A stretch of 64,000 nt of DNA from Trileptium ribeirensis (GCA_030248225.1 JASANE010028963.1:96251-160250), one strand, 5' to 3'; shown: positions 1-11,584, counted from the stretch's first letter. Program-made: numbers and translations. The notes: generated by a model not told the origin, from the letters alone.

Positions 1-14
1 GTTGTTTCATTTTG

Positions 15-260
15 ATGTTCAACTTTGTGGTTTTTACGAATGCTCTTCGTCCGACGAGTCTTCTAAGGCAACAGCTTGCGCTTGCAGCGGCTACAGGTCG
101 TGGCGGTCGTTTGTCTAGTGCTACTAGCCAAAAACGCTCGTTCTTTCCGTACTTGTTGAGTGATATAGTTGATGGCAAACCTAGCAATCCGGAAAAGCGA
201 TTTATGCCGTATGAAACGGTTTTTCAAAAATTAAAACCATTTAAGAAAGTCAGCCAGTAG
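15..260 (+). CDS. Small ORF, hypothetical, basic N-terminal region
   Basis: An ORF of 81 codons runs from an ATG at 15 to a stop at 260; the frame is still open at the left edge of the window, so it could also be the last exon of a gene that starts outside. The N-terminal part is hydrophobic then rich in Leu, Ala, Arg and Ser (LLRQQLALAAATGRGGRLSS), with almost no acidic residues, which resembles a mitochondrial presequence more than a classical signal peptide. The C-terminal half is basic and ends KPFKKVSQ. I recognise no domain. It lies 240 bp upstream of another small ORF on the same strand. The G+C-richer codon use compared with the flanking AT-rich DNA is the main reason to list it. Confidence 0.35.
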   Translation: MFNFVVFTNALRPTSLLRQQLALAAATGRGGRLSSATSQKRSFFPYLLSDIVDGKPSNPEKRFMPYETVFQKLKPFKKVSQ

Positions 261-499
261 TACTAAAGGCACTCACTAGAAGAAAGAGGCACATCAGACT
301 AAAAGTTAACCAAGAAGCGTAGAATATAAAATATCTACACCTATATCGTAAACCGTTTTTGAGTTAGGCATTTATTATATTTTATATTTCAAGTATTTGT
401 TATAAATTTAAAGACCAATAGAATTTAAGACGTCAATAGTAATTTATAATTTAAATAGATATACGAATCAGATTCAGTTTTAAAATTACATAGGCAACA

Positions 500-793
500 A
501 TGGTCCTAATGACAAAGCGTATCTTTTATATCGTTGCAAATTTAGCGATACTGTCAGCACCACGGCATTACGCTAGCGGAAATACAGATGATGATGATGA
601 TGCGAAAAAAGTTATTCGTTCAGTCAAACACGTCCCAGGCTTCCTTCTCTCAGGAATTGGTAAACGGCTGCAGTATCGCACGTTGATTTATGATGTGGAC
701 AGCAATGGGAAACCTACAACAGGCCGCTCCCGAAGAATTGATAATCATTATCTTAAATCGCTGTTTATAAAACATCAACAAATCCAAAACTAG
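500..793 (+). CDS. Small putative secreted protein
   Basis: A 97-codon ORF with a Met start at 500. Residues 1 to about 26 look like a signal peptide: basic start (MTKR), hydrophobic core IFYIVANLAILSA, then a polar stretch. The predicted mature part opens with an acidic run (NTDDDDDAKK) and is otherwise basic, with KR, RR and RSRR sites that could be processed by a proprotein convertase. It has no cysteine, so it is not a disulfide-knotted toxin-like peptide. An AT-rich stretch with TATA-like sequence lies about 50 bp upstream. I do not recognise a family. It could be a small secreted protein or a chance ORF; the signal peptide and the better codon use favour a gene. Confidence 0.4.
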   Translation: MVLMTKRIFYIVANLAILSAPRHYASGNTDDDDDAKKVIRSVKHVPGFLLSGIGKRLQYRTLIYDVDSNGKPTTGRSRRIDNHYLKSLFIKHQQIQN

Positions 794-859
794 TGACTCA
801 TTTAAATATATTGTAGTACCAAAGGAGCGTATTGTGAAAATTTTGTAATAGCTCACGGC

Positions 860-1284
860 ACTAGGTTATATTTCATGTACTTTATTTCATATACTTTGAT
901 CTGTAAGTTTTTTGGCCTGCACCACAAAAATGGAGTATGCCGAAAAACAACCAGGTGATCATCGGATGGGGTAAAATACATGTTATGACCGAGTGTTCCA
1001 TTCATACACAAAATTTTTAATGATAATTCTTAGTAGTGTTGATTAAAAAATTAAAAAAAAGCAATACGCATCATTACTGTATATATTCCATAAATGTATT
1101 AAGTCATTGATAAATTCATCTTTTAATAAATATATTTTGAAGAACTAAAATTTCAATAATTTCTGCAGGAAAATTTATCACATAATAGTTTTAAAATCCT
1201 TAATTATCGCAGCTATAAGCCTAGATTACCAACGTGTACTATCATTTTTGATTTGAATAATCGTAAAGTATATATTGTTTACAT
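860..1284. other. Noncoding AT-rich stretch
   Basis: No ORF, RNA gene or repeat was recognised between the small ORF at 500-793 and the start of the satellite array. Confidence 0.5.
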
Positions 1285-3290
1285 ATTAGAATACATACGA
1301 TGATGTTGTAGTCGCCTTCGGCCTTCTGGTTTATAATTAAACATAGTCGACCAGACAGTAATCACAGCTCATAACAGTTTAACAAACAGCCATATTTCTA
1401 TATTATCAGGATAGATACCACGATGCTGTAATCGTCCTTCGGCTTTCAGGATTATGGTTAGACACGGTCGTGTAGAGTGTAATTACAGTCCACAGCGGTT
1501 TTACAAACAAACATACTTCTGTATTACAAGGACACATACGATGATGTTGTAGTCATCTTTCGGGCTTCTGGAGCATATTTAGACACGATGGTCCAGAGTG
1601 TAATTACAGTTCATAACAGTTTAACAAACAATCATATTTCCACATTATAAGGATACGTACGATGATGTGGTCGTCCTTCGACTTTCTGGATGATGATTAG
1701 ACACGGTCGTCCAGAATGTAATTACAGTCCATAGCGGTTTAATAATCAGTCAGACTTCTATATTATAAGATGATGTTGTAGTCGTCCTTCGACCTGCTGG
1801 ATAATAATTAAACACAGTCGTCAAGAGAGTAATCACAGTCCATAACAGTATAACAAACACTCATACTTCTATATTATAATGATAAATACGATTATGTTGT
1901 AGGTGTCCTTCGGCGTTCTGGAGCATATTTAGACACGATGGTCCAGAGTGTAATTACAGTCCATAACAGTTTAATAAACATATTTCTCCATTATAATGAT
2001 ACATAAGATTATTTGTAGTCGTCCTTTGGCATTCCGGATTATAATTAGACATGATGGTCCAGACTGTAATTACAGTCCATAACATTTTAACGAAATGTCA
2101 TACTTTTATAGTATAAGGATACATACGATTATGTTGCAGTCCTCTTTCGGTTTTCTGGATTGTGATTAGACACGGTCGTCCACAGTCAGTGTAATTCAAG
2201 TCCATAACAGTTTATAAAACAGCAATACTTCTATATTATGAGGATACATAAGATGATGTAGTCGTCCTTCTGCTGTATGGATTATAATTCGACACGGTCG
2301 TTCAGAGTATAATTAAAGTCCATAACAGTTTAACAAGCAATCATACTTCTATACTATAAGGATAAATACGATTATGTTGTAGGTACCTTTCGGCGTTCCG
2401 GATTATAATTAGAGACGATGGTCCAGAGTGTATTTATAGTCCATAATGCATCATTTACAATAAGATGCGTGTGTATGGTTCTAATTATGTCACGCGTTCA
2501 AATGGGCTAGCTACTATATCACTCATACGGTCCAGCTCGACTATTAAAATTTTGAATAGCCTAGCTAGGCTATGCATTTGTCATCGAGTGTTGAGCCGGA
2601 CTGTGCTTTTGTCACGAGGCGTTCAGCGGAGCTCTATCGCTTAAACCAAAGACTATTTTGTCCGCGAACATTACGTTTTATCATACGTATCTAAATAATG
2701 ACCCAAAAGCGGCATACAGCTTAAAACGTTAATTGTATATATTTAAACAAATATATAGCTTAGAATTAATGTGAAAATACTATAGAACAATGCTATTACA
2801 CTAAGCACAATACTAAATAAAATTTCTCAATTGACGGTTCAGCTGGAAGTTCCGCTTGTCACGCGGAGCCTAGCTAAGCTTCCTGTTTGTCACATTAAGA
2901 CTAGCTAAGCTATAAAAATGTACCATACTAGTCCAGCTAAGCTATAGTTCACCCGAACTAGTTGTGTTGGACGCGTGACATAATTTGTCCCTGACGCAAG
3001 ATCGTAAATCGTAAATGATGCATAACCGTTTAACAAACTGTCATACTTCTATAGTATAAGGATACATACAATTATGTTGTAGTCCTCTTTCGGCTTTCTG
3101 GATTGTGATTAGACATAGTCGTCTACAGTGTAATTAAAGTCCAAAACAGTTTAAAAAACAGCAAGACTTCTATATTATGAGGATACATACGATGATGTTG
3201 TAGTTGTCCTTCTGCTGTATGGATTATAATGAGACACCGTCGTTTAGAGTGTAATTAAAGTCCATAACAGTTTAACAGACAGCCATATTT
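1285..3290. repeat. Satellite array, ~120-bp unit, about 12 copies
   Basis: A sequence of about 120 bp recurs in direct orientation. Each unit contains an A-T rich 'ttctatattataaggata' block, then 'gatgatgttgtagtcgtcc', 'ttcgg', 'ttagacacggtcgtccagag' and 'aattacagtccataacag'. About ten copies run from 1285 to 2446 and two more from 3023 to 3290; the gap is filled by an inserted inverted-repeat element. Copies differ by substitutions and small indels, so the array is not newly amplified. No long ORF is kept across copies. Confidence 0.85.
2447..3022. mobile_element. 576-bp MITE, PIF/Harbinger-like, inserted in the satellite
   Basis: The element begins TGCATCATTTAC and ends GTAAATGATGCA, a perfect 12-bp terminal inverted repeat. 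A second inverted pair lies inside: AATTATGTCACGCGT at 2483-2497 and its reverse complement at 2971-2985. It is flanked by TAA at 2444-2446 and at 3023-3025, while uninterrupted satellite copies have a single TAA at this place (ccaTAAcag), so the target site duplication is 3 bp. A TWA duplication is characteristic of the PIF/Harbinger superfamily. The inside holds several 'gctagc' and 'agctaagct' palindromes and no transposase, so it is non-autonomous. Superfamily assignment is inference from the duplication length. Confidence 0.75.
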
Positions 3291-3612
3291 TTCGAAGTTC
3301 GCTCAAAGGTTAAGCTTTTTTGAGTTCGTTCTAAGCAACCACCAACATTTGAACGTCCTGTTACCACTATACTCCTAATAATCGATCTGCATTCATTATT
3401 TTTCGACATAAAAGTTGCGTGAAGGTCGACACCGCATAACCATGAAGTTGTCAATAACTCGCAGCACGTTTCATTTTTTGGGCTTTTCGTTCATAAGCTA
3501 AAGAATTTGGTCGACCTGACTGAACCACGATTGAGGCGTTTTGGGATTAAACTGTGGTAGAAAATAGAATTCGGTGTGTAGTTGAACTGAACCCGTGTTC
3601 GATTTTATTGTT

Positions 3613-3900
3613 TCACAATTGTGGATTGTGAGCTAGTTGAAGGATGTATGGAACGAACGACTTTAAAATTGACGCTAAATCGGCTTTGTTGAAATCCATC
3701 GTGAACGTTATATCGCTTGCTTTAAGCAATTGTAGCATGCCTGCCATCGTCTCTTTCGATTGTTGGAACAAATTAATTGGCCCAAGATTTTGTTCGACAT
3801 CGTCGATTATTAGAAGAATCATAAGGCTTGTTGCTTGTCCACCGTTGATGCTTTGATCCACGAGAGGTAGCAACCCGACACGAACTGTACCGTGGATTTG
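3613..3900 (-). pseudogene. LINE-like N-terminal fragment with a decayed 2A-type motif
   Basis: The minus-strand ORF contains MILLIIDDVEQNLGP near its middle. Many CR1, L2 and related non-LTR retrotransposons begin an ORF with a leucine-rich run followed by DVExNPGP, a 2A-like translational skipping signal. Here the first proline of NPGP is leucine, explained by one C-to-T change, so the signal should be dead. The residues after it do not look like the usual PHD finger or endonuclease. It lies 3' of the LINE at 4.5-7.4 kb in the same orientation, so it cannot be the start of that copy and is probably a fragment of another one. Confidence 0.45.
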
Positions 3901-3939
3901 CTAGGTGATGCAAACTTTTGCTTGCAGACGTGAACAATG

Positions 3940-4100
3940 CAACGTTTTGGCGCCGAAGTGATATGCATGCTATGCCGTTCTTAATACACTAAGCTTTGGT
4001 CCGTATATGACCCTTATACTGCGCCTAAGCCTAAGTCAGAAGGCTTCCGCCCCCCGAACACCCCGCTCCAAGGTATTCTTTTTAATATTCCTATAATATT
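3940..4100. repeat. Copy of a dispersed repeat with TTAGGC-type doublets
   Basis: This stretch carries 'gaagtgatatgcatgctatg', 'ccgttcttaatacactaag' and 'cgcctaagcctaagtc'. Related sequences, some in reverse orientation, occur near 8040, 9230-9420, 16900-17050, 18580-18860 and 41050-41160. The shared core is an 'aacggcataacatgcatttc' segment next to short GCCTAA/TTAGGC doublets. No coding capacity was seen. Confidence 0.6.
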
Positions 4101-4642
4101 CGGTTACTAAAATTGACATGAACCTGCGCGACGAACGGGTGAAATGAATACGAACTGTGCAGCGTGATAGAATCGGGGGTCGTTAGTGTATCACGTTTGC
4201 CAATGGACCGCGACTGATGAACGTGACTTAAATTGATGACGGGTCGCTGATTTCGAGAAATACCGGTAAAATCGGAATGAAGGTCTACGTGCCTTTGTAG
4301 GTTTCACAATAGTAATTCGATAGATCGTATTATCAATGCGAATAATAACAAATCAATATTACAGGGCATTAAATTCCATGTTATCAGTTCGCCTCAGTTC
4401 TTCAGTCTTGTCTTGCCACTGGAGAGTAGGATTGAATCGACGGCGTTCCTTTATTCGCCGATGTGAGCCTGGTCGCTTGAGCGGTCGGTCAATTACAGTG
4501 AGAACAGTGCATCAGGCAGATGTCACTTTTAATAATAATACAATAATAATGCATTTATAACATGCCTTTTTCGCAAAAGCGTTGCAAAAGCGCAGCAGAT
4601 TGTCAGAATATACAATAGTCAGAATGCAGCAAGTTTGTAATA

Positions 4643-5961
4643 TCACTCAGGCGAACTGGGAAACAAGTTAGTCTTCAGTTTTGCTTCAAACACAGTCACG
4701 CTGACAGTACTGGCACGTAGTGTTTGCGGCGTACTATTCCAAAGCCGATGGGTCGAGGAACCAAAAGTTGTTGTTTCTAGAGATGTCAATCCGAAGGATT
4801 TGTTCATTCGCCAGACGAGGCCACGACGACATATTAATCACCTCGGCAATACACGCTGGTGTTTCGTAGCAAAGTGCATTTCTAACCAACAAGAGTATTT
4901 TGTAGCGAACACATTGTTAGAACGGTAGCCATTGTATCCCTCGCAGTATCGGACGTATATGCTCCCATCGACTTGTGTAGGAGACTACTCTTGCCGCATT
5001 ATGGAGTAGACGGCGAAGAGGCAATAAATGAACGCTTCGCACAGATGCATACAGTGCATTACAATAGTTAAGGCGGGACATTATGAAGGCCCTGGCAATA
5101 AGCTGCGCTGTGTCGTTGTCGAAACGCCGCCGGATTCGGCAGATCTCCCGTAATTGCCATGTGCAGGAACCTGACAGAACAGTAATGTGTTCTCTGAGGT
5201 TCAATCGACAGCTGAGAGTAACGCGCAGTATTTTGACAGTTTTTGACGGTTCGATAGCAACGTCACAAATTTGCAACGATGGTGATGGGCCTGGGCGTCT
5301 GGTGAAGTAGATCAATTCGGTCTTAGACTCATTGAGTTTCAGTGTGTTATCGAAGAACCGCTCCCGTATCGAAAGGAGAATCCGCTGCAGAAATTCTACG
5401 ACGTCGCTCACAGCGGTGGGATAGAAATGCGTGTATACCTGTATATCGTCGACGTTGCTGTAGACGCATATGCCAGCAACTGCGATTATTTCGAGTACAG
5501 GCGCAATAGTAATATTAAAAATAACTAGTCCGATCCCGCTTCCTTGAGGAATACCTTGAGAGACGTTGCTAATTTGGCTTTGTTGGTATCGATCTGATAA
5601 GTACGACACGAACCACCCACGTGCCCAAGATGACATCCCAATGTCCGACAGCCGCTTTATAATGAGATAGTGATCGACTGTGCCGAACGCAGCCGACAAG
5701 TCGAGGCTAACCAGCATCGTAGTTTGCTGACACGTGAAGGCGTTTTGAACGTCACTGCATATTTTAACCAATGCCGTTTCAGTTGCGTGTATTTTACGGT
5801 ACGCTGATTGATAGTTCGACATTAGGCTATTCCATTCGACGTGATCGTTTGCTGTTGTGCGACTACACATTCAAATAGCTTGGAGAGAAAAGATACGTTA
5901 GATGTTGGCCGAAAATTGTTCATATCGTCAACACTGAGGTGTCGCTTTTTAAGTCGGAGAT
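4643..5961 (-). pseudogene. LINE reverse transcriptase, CR1/L2 type
   Basis: From 5961 a short frame reads NNFRPTSNVSFLSKLFE (usual 'NYRPVSNLSFLSKLLE'). The 317-codon frame at 5870-4917 follows with QSAYRKIHATETAL, motif A LVSLDLSAAFGTVDH, GIPQGSGIG (motif B) and NVDDIQVYTH (motif C; the two aspartates of Y-A-D-D are kept but the Tyr and Ala are changed). LKLNESKTELIYF and SRLNYCNALYA follow. After 4917 the sequence is frameshifted but ends with LWNSTPQTLRASTVSVTVFE and a TGA at 4643-4645, the standard C-terminus of this group. The polymerase core is largely readable, so the copy is not ancient, but it cannot be translated in one piece. Confidence 0.85.
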
Positions 5962-6264
5962 GCTCAATGGCCAGTTTTTCATGGGAAGGCTTGTCGCTCT
6001 AGATTCATTTATCAAACCCGTGAAATGAGGAACCAACTCATTAGCAAATCGTTTTATTACCGACGGTAACATAGCATCCAGTGAGTACCATTTGTTGTTG
6101 CTGTTTTCGATTAGGCGACGCACCTGAATTTCCGTTACTGGGCGGTGAATCAATTGCACGTTAGTATTTGCTGTTGAACGCTGAAAAACAGGGCTGTTAT
6201 TTAAGGTAGACAGACTAAACGCAGGTCGAATTGATTCTATCTTTCTCGCGAAAAACGTAGACAA
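5920..6264 (-). pseudogene. LINE linker between endonuclease and reverse transcriptase
   Basis: The frame reads FFARKIESIRPAF near its start and IENSNNKWYSLDAMLPSVIK further on. In CR1/L2 proteins this region is 'FF..KI..IR', and 'SC.LDP.PT.L.K' comes just before reverse transcriptase motif 0. The frame ends in a frameshift around 5960, after which the reverse transcriptase continues in another frame. Confidence 0.7.
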
Positions 6265-6572
6265 ATCATCTGCACGATGATTTTATTCCTCATGTTGATG
6301 ATGGAGTAAATGACAGCCCATTTCTTGCCATTTGCGACGCCGCTAAGTCGGTTTTTCCAGAATGAATTTATTTCTCCTGACACAGTTCATGGTACATTTG
6401 TTTATGGCGATTACTATTATTTGTTTAAGGGGCAGGGTGCTCGTCGGTATAACCACTCAAGCCGTCTGAGCAAACCATTGGCTGCATTGCATTCACTGTC
6501 GAACCAACGAGACTCAAGACGGTCCCGAATGAGTTTAATTTTGACAGGCAGGAACAACGTGTCGACAATACT

Positions 6573-7330
6573 CTACAGTGCAGAATAGAGGTAACTGACG
6601 CGATCATCAATCGAATCGTTCAATGGCAGCATAATGGAACACAGAGCTGTTCGAAATGACTCACTGTCCGCTGAATTCCAATACCGAAGCTGGATGGAAG
6701 TAGTTTTTATATTGGTGTTAACGCGATGGTTAAGGTTTGCGGTTACTAAATGATGATCCGACACTGCACTTCGCTTACAGTCACATTCGAGACAAGATTA
6801 CTGTCAGTGAACGAGATTATGAGGTCGAGCGTGTTACCACAGTCGTGGGTCGGGCCGGTAACATGCTGAGTGAGACTATAATGGTCTACAAGCGCCATAA
6901 ATGTTTGTGACATATCTAGGATGTTGAAATGGCTCATTAGTAGTCGGGTGTGTTGATAGCCAGTAGACACAATAGTTCCGCAAAGCCAATGTAGAAAGTG
7001 TGAAGTGAAAACTAGGGCCGGCGGTAAAGGGCAAGTAAGGTGACGGAGCGACCATCCATGTGCGGTTCCACACATGAATTCAAAACTGTCACTAGCGTAT
7101 GCCATACATCCCTATGAGGACTGTAATTTAGAGAAGTTCTTTATATGACCGCAAGGCATCCACCCCTTCCAAATTTTCTCGGCTTTTCACAGCTTGAGAA
7201 ATGTGTGGGAGTGCATTCCCACACGCAAGAGAGCCCTCGCTGCGCATCCATGTCTTCGTGAACACCGACAAGTCAAGACCGCAACCAACGACGGTTTGGC
7301 GAATGAGCGCTGACTTTCGACACAGCTATC
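6573..7330 (-). pseudogene. LINE endonuclease domain, frameshifted
   Basis: Endonuclease/exonuclease/phosphatase-family domain that would nick target DNA for target-primed reverse transcription. Recognisable pieces lie in different minus-strand frames. Near 7290 is LDLSVFTKTWMR, which matches the usual 'LDILAITETWL' segment with the catalytic Glu replaced by Lys. Near 7170-7040 are a 'GRGG' piece and SVTLLALYRRP (usual 'VAVYRPP'). Near 6850-6800 is LTQHVTGPTHDCGNTLDLII, the conserved 'Q.V..PTH..G..LDL' block, and at 6764 SDHHLV, the catalytic SDH. The SDH residues are intact; the domain is broken by at least three frameshifts. Confidence 0.75.
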
Positions 7331-8624
7331 GAGTGTTTAATAAGCCGAATTTTGTAGCTTCCAATTAGCTGCGCCATTACAGCACCAAGAATGTAGTCAA
7401 TAATCGGTGTTATTGGTAGTACCTGAGTTGCTCGATCTTGCTAGATGTATAATTATTGGCGGCCTGTCGATATACGTTTAGGAGCGACCGGACGTTACAC
7501 TGTTAGAAAAAAATGACACCTTAGAGTGACAGGTTTGTGGAGAGTAGCCACCGAATATGGTTTAGTATAAGGCTTATATAAAAACTTTAGCATAATGCGC
7601 GACTAAACTTAAAATGCGTTCAGTAAACATCATATTTTGCAAAACCCGATGTTGAACCCACATCCATTTTTATTGAACACGTAAGACAGGGAATTCTATT
7701 CACTGCTACATCAGGAGTAGTGATTTTCATTGCTACATCAGGAGCAGTGATTTGCAATCACCTAATGGCAGTTCCATCACGATTGTTAGTTTTGAATGTG
7801 TGTTGTCTTTGTTCGCGAACACTCTATGTAAACGTGAAGGCATAAAGAGAAGGGTACTGTAATTTGTCAGTTATTGTTCGCGAACATATCCTTTTCAATT
7901 TAAGAGCGATAAAATTTTATTCACAAACAATTTTGTTGTTTGAACAGAAAATAGCTGATTTTGTTTGAGTATACGGAGTTCGTTAACACAATTTTCTCAA
8001 AATAACAAAACAACATGGTCAGTTGGCGCAGGTTAAGTTTACTCGTCTATAAGCAAGACTTAGTATATCGAGAACCGAATGGCATGCATATCACTTATTT
8101 AACGTAGATATGCAAATTACAACAAAACTAATGTCATTTCAAATTCACTGTTAGCAATCTAATCAAACATTCTTATTAGATATGACATTTTTTGCGATGG
8201 AAAACTTGAACTAGAGATATATAATTCAGTTGTATAAAGACAAATGAAAATGAAAGAGTACAGCCAGACGATATTAATTGTCGAACATCAGTTGCGTTCA
8301 CAACAGCACATTTTCGTTTCGTTTTAATGGCGTCTATTATTAATGCTTTAATAACCAAATAATATGAACAGAGTTAACACATGTTGTGTCTATGTAATTG
8401 AATAACATTATTTAATAACAAATGATTCTTCAACTGAAAATATATTTCTATTAAAGCTAACTTATTGGGCACGTAAGAAAACTATTTGAATCTGAAGATT
8501 ACCAATAAAAAATCTTTAACAAGCCATGTTGACTATTACTAATAAAATGAAATGACTTCCTTTTGTTTTTTAGCAAACTGTTAAGTCTCTTCGACAAGAT
8601 CTTTTATAAGGGGACATCATGCCA

Positions 8625-8905
8625 CATATCGGAGAATGGCCACTGTTCGGACCAGCCAGATTTTGGGATTTACTTTTTTAGTTTGGGATAGCATCGCGTA
8701 TGGAACTCAATCCATTGAAAAATCACCGGATCCGGAATGTATTTTCTAATTTTTGATAGTGTCGCACAGTAGGACTATAAGTCTTCAGAGAAATCACCGG
8801 AATTGGCATCCATTTTTTTGATTCTGATGGTGTCATATATAGGACTATAGCTATTGGAAAGTTTACGGATTCAGGACGTTTTTAGGTTTGGATAATGTCA
8901 GGATA
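8625..8905. repeat. Degenerate tandem repeat, ~95-100-bp unit, three copies
   Basis: Three successive segments share 'gaaaaatcaccggatccgga', a T-rich block, and 'gatagtgtcgcacagtagga'. Copies have diverged by about a quarter of positions by eye. No gene association is visible. Confidence 0.6.
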
Positions 8906-10459
8906 TAAAATTCTCGCTACTGTAAAATTTGAAACTTAAACAATAACGTCCACAAACATAGCTCTTAAACATTATTTTTTTAACTTTCCTAAGCCACAGT
9001 CCTGCAATTATCCAGTAATTTTTTGAAAAGAATTTAGCTCGATTTCTAAATATGAATCCGACACATCTGCGTGCCTTGAGTATAAATTAGGCATTTTCGT
9101 ATACTGGCATATCACAAAAAGGCATAATACAGATCATATAAAATTACCTGAAACGATGGATAAATATACTTGTAAATTGGCAAATTAGAACTAAACCAAA
9201 CCCATCAAAAGTTTGGCCGATCTCATCTTTAGGGGCCAGACGTTATATCGTTAGAGAAAAGAAGAGCTAGACCGAGGTCTGTGTGCAAGCGGATATTTCA
9301 TTTAGGCTTAGGCTTTTTATATGGTATATATTGGGACCTTAACGTAGGCTAAGACTAAGGCTTGGTATATTGAGAACGGCACTTAAAATGCATTTCACTT
9401 CCGTCACTAAAAAAGTTACATTTGCCAAAAGGTGTACAATTGTATAAATAATAATGTTTGCCAGTGTTTTTACATTATATACCTGTACAATGAAATATGG
9501 CTCGTGCTTTTAAATTGGAATTTTTCATTTCTCATTCTTTAATAGGATACTCTACGTAATAAAAACTATAATAATACAAAAAGTTATATTTAAATTTTTT
9601 TGGGTTAAGGTGCGTTCAAACATTCAAACCTTTAGCTCAAAATTGAGCTCAAAATTAAAAAACTGAGCACAAATAAAAGGTGCATTGGGCTTAAATTGAG
9701 CAAAAATTTTGATATTTTGATCTAAAAGACTGAACGACCACTATACCTTTACTCAAAGATAGGTTGATAGTATCTATTTTCTTTTACAATTTGGCAAAGT
9801 TGGCACAGTAAAAAAACCTATTGTACAATCATTTTGATTCAAGCATGAATTGAGTTCCTTTCTCTGTTTTTACTTTGTAAAACCTGTTGACTCGATGTCT
9901 TTGTCCATGAATAACGATTCACTGTATTACTAAAGAAAGTTCTTTTGCCTATTGTCTTACTTGTGCAGCAGCTTTACCTTTTGTTTTGAAAAGCAGTTTA
10001 CAATAGAAACGAACCATAATTTTAAGTACTTTTTGTTAATTGCTTCTATAAGCTAGAAAAACTCGGATGCTACAGTGAGTTTGACTGCGAGATATTTCGT
10101 TTTTCTTTGGTGACAGGATATTTCTATGTGGCATATTTATACAAGTGGAGTTTTGGTCTATATTATTTCGGTTTGATCCTGAAACAATAATCATTAAATG
10201 TTCAAAGTACTTGACAGGAATTATTTAAGTATGAAACAAAAAATTAGCTAAAAATTTACTCGGAAATTTATGATATATTTAGCAACCGTATAAAAGTATT
10301 CTTCGGTATAAAAACTTACGATGTATTGCTTATACACAGTTTGTCTGGTAAAGTTGTAATTTTTGTGACAAAATATTAATATATGTGTTCAATACCTATA
10401 ACAAACAAATTTACAACGTTACAGCTGTCATGGTATACTTCCCGGTAAACTTTAACTGT

Positions 10460-10860
10460 TAATGTTCGCTAAGGAGAATATATGGTTTGTTGCCAAATAG
10501 TCCAGCTGTCAAGTTGAGCATGATCGACGTGATACCCAAGAAACTCATTGTCAACAGTCAATTCCTTTCACAATTATTAAAATTATAAAGTTTACGGTTG
10601 TTCAGTAACTCGAACATATGGTTTGTAGCCAAATAGTCGAATTCGGTTGAGCATGGTCGACATGATACCCAAGAAAATCATTGTTATCAATCAATTGCTT
10701 TCACAATTAAAATTATAAAGTTAACGGTTGTTCAGTGATGTGAGTATAGGGGCCAAAACAATCAGTAAAATTATCTAATAAACATCGGATGCTTTCATAA
10801 GCAAAATAATAAAGCTTATAAATATTCAGTAACGCGAATATATGGTAGCCTAGAAAGTCT
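10460..10860. repeat. Tandem repeat, ~135-bp unit, two to three copies
   Basis: Two good copies and a partial third share 'atatatggtttgttgccaaa', 'gagcatgatcgacgtgatac', 'ccaagaaactcattgtcaa' and 'ttataaagtttacggttgtt'. The third, near 10800-10860, keeps only the 'attcagtaacgcgaatatat' end. Confidence 0.65.
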
Positions 10861-11584
10861 TGGAAAAAACAAAAACATAATTGCTTTTACAAGTAAAATT
10901 ATCTAATAACATGGATTTTTCTCTATTTTGAGCAGTGGTAGCCTAGGTTTGGTTAACATAATATGTAAGAAGTCGAATAATTTTTAGCGATGAAGCACAG
11001 AACACCCTTTTGTATCAAATATAATTTGAGAGATTTCCGGTTGCCAAAATTTTCACCATCATCCAACATTTCTACAAGCAATATTTCATAAGTTTTGAAA
11101 ACTGCACATTTGGTTACACAATAGACGTCTATAAGGTGGTAGGGTTACTCACTGATAGTCGGGATGCTTTACCCCAACACCTCCGTGAGGATAGCGCACG
11201 GAAAACTTGGGAAATTTGTAAAATCTGCGAAAAATTGGTAAAAATTTGTTTGCACATATTAAAAAGTTGGATACAATATGAGTAAAAATAAGGGAAAAAT
11301 TTTACAAAATAGCATAAAATTGGTCGAAATTTTAGCAAAATTTAAGAAAATTATGAATTCTTAAATACATAGAAAATTTACACCCTGCGATACCTTCTGA
11401 GGACATAGCCCACCGAGAATCTTCCCAGGCGAACCATCTAACCCACAGGTTGAAAGAGTTTACACCCTAAAAGTCGGACCCCACCGCTTCAAGCCAATTC
11501 TACCCACTCCCGAATACTACGCATCACTACACTGCGCTCAAGACGTGCGCAAAATTTCCGATAACACGCGAACGTAGAGTGTAT

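Larger units (their letters stand above)
4529..7420 (-). mobile_element. CR1/L2-type non-LTR retrotransposon, decayed
   Basis: Read on the minus strand, this segment contains in order an apurinic endonuclease domain, a linker, a reverse transcriptase, the conserved C-terminal tail of this LINE group, and a short 3' UTR. The 3' end (about 4600 down to 4529) has a GC-flanked 'gcaaaagc' hairpin-like repeat and ends in an ATT-type microsatellite (attattattgtattattatt), as CR1/L2-like elements often do. Several frameshifts and stops break the ORF. The 5' limit is not defined; recognisable endonuclease sequence fades near 7.4 kb, so the copy is probably 5'-truncated. Confidence 0.85.
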
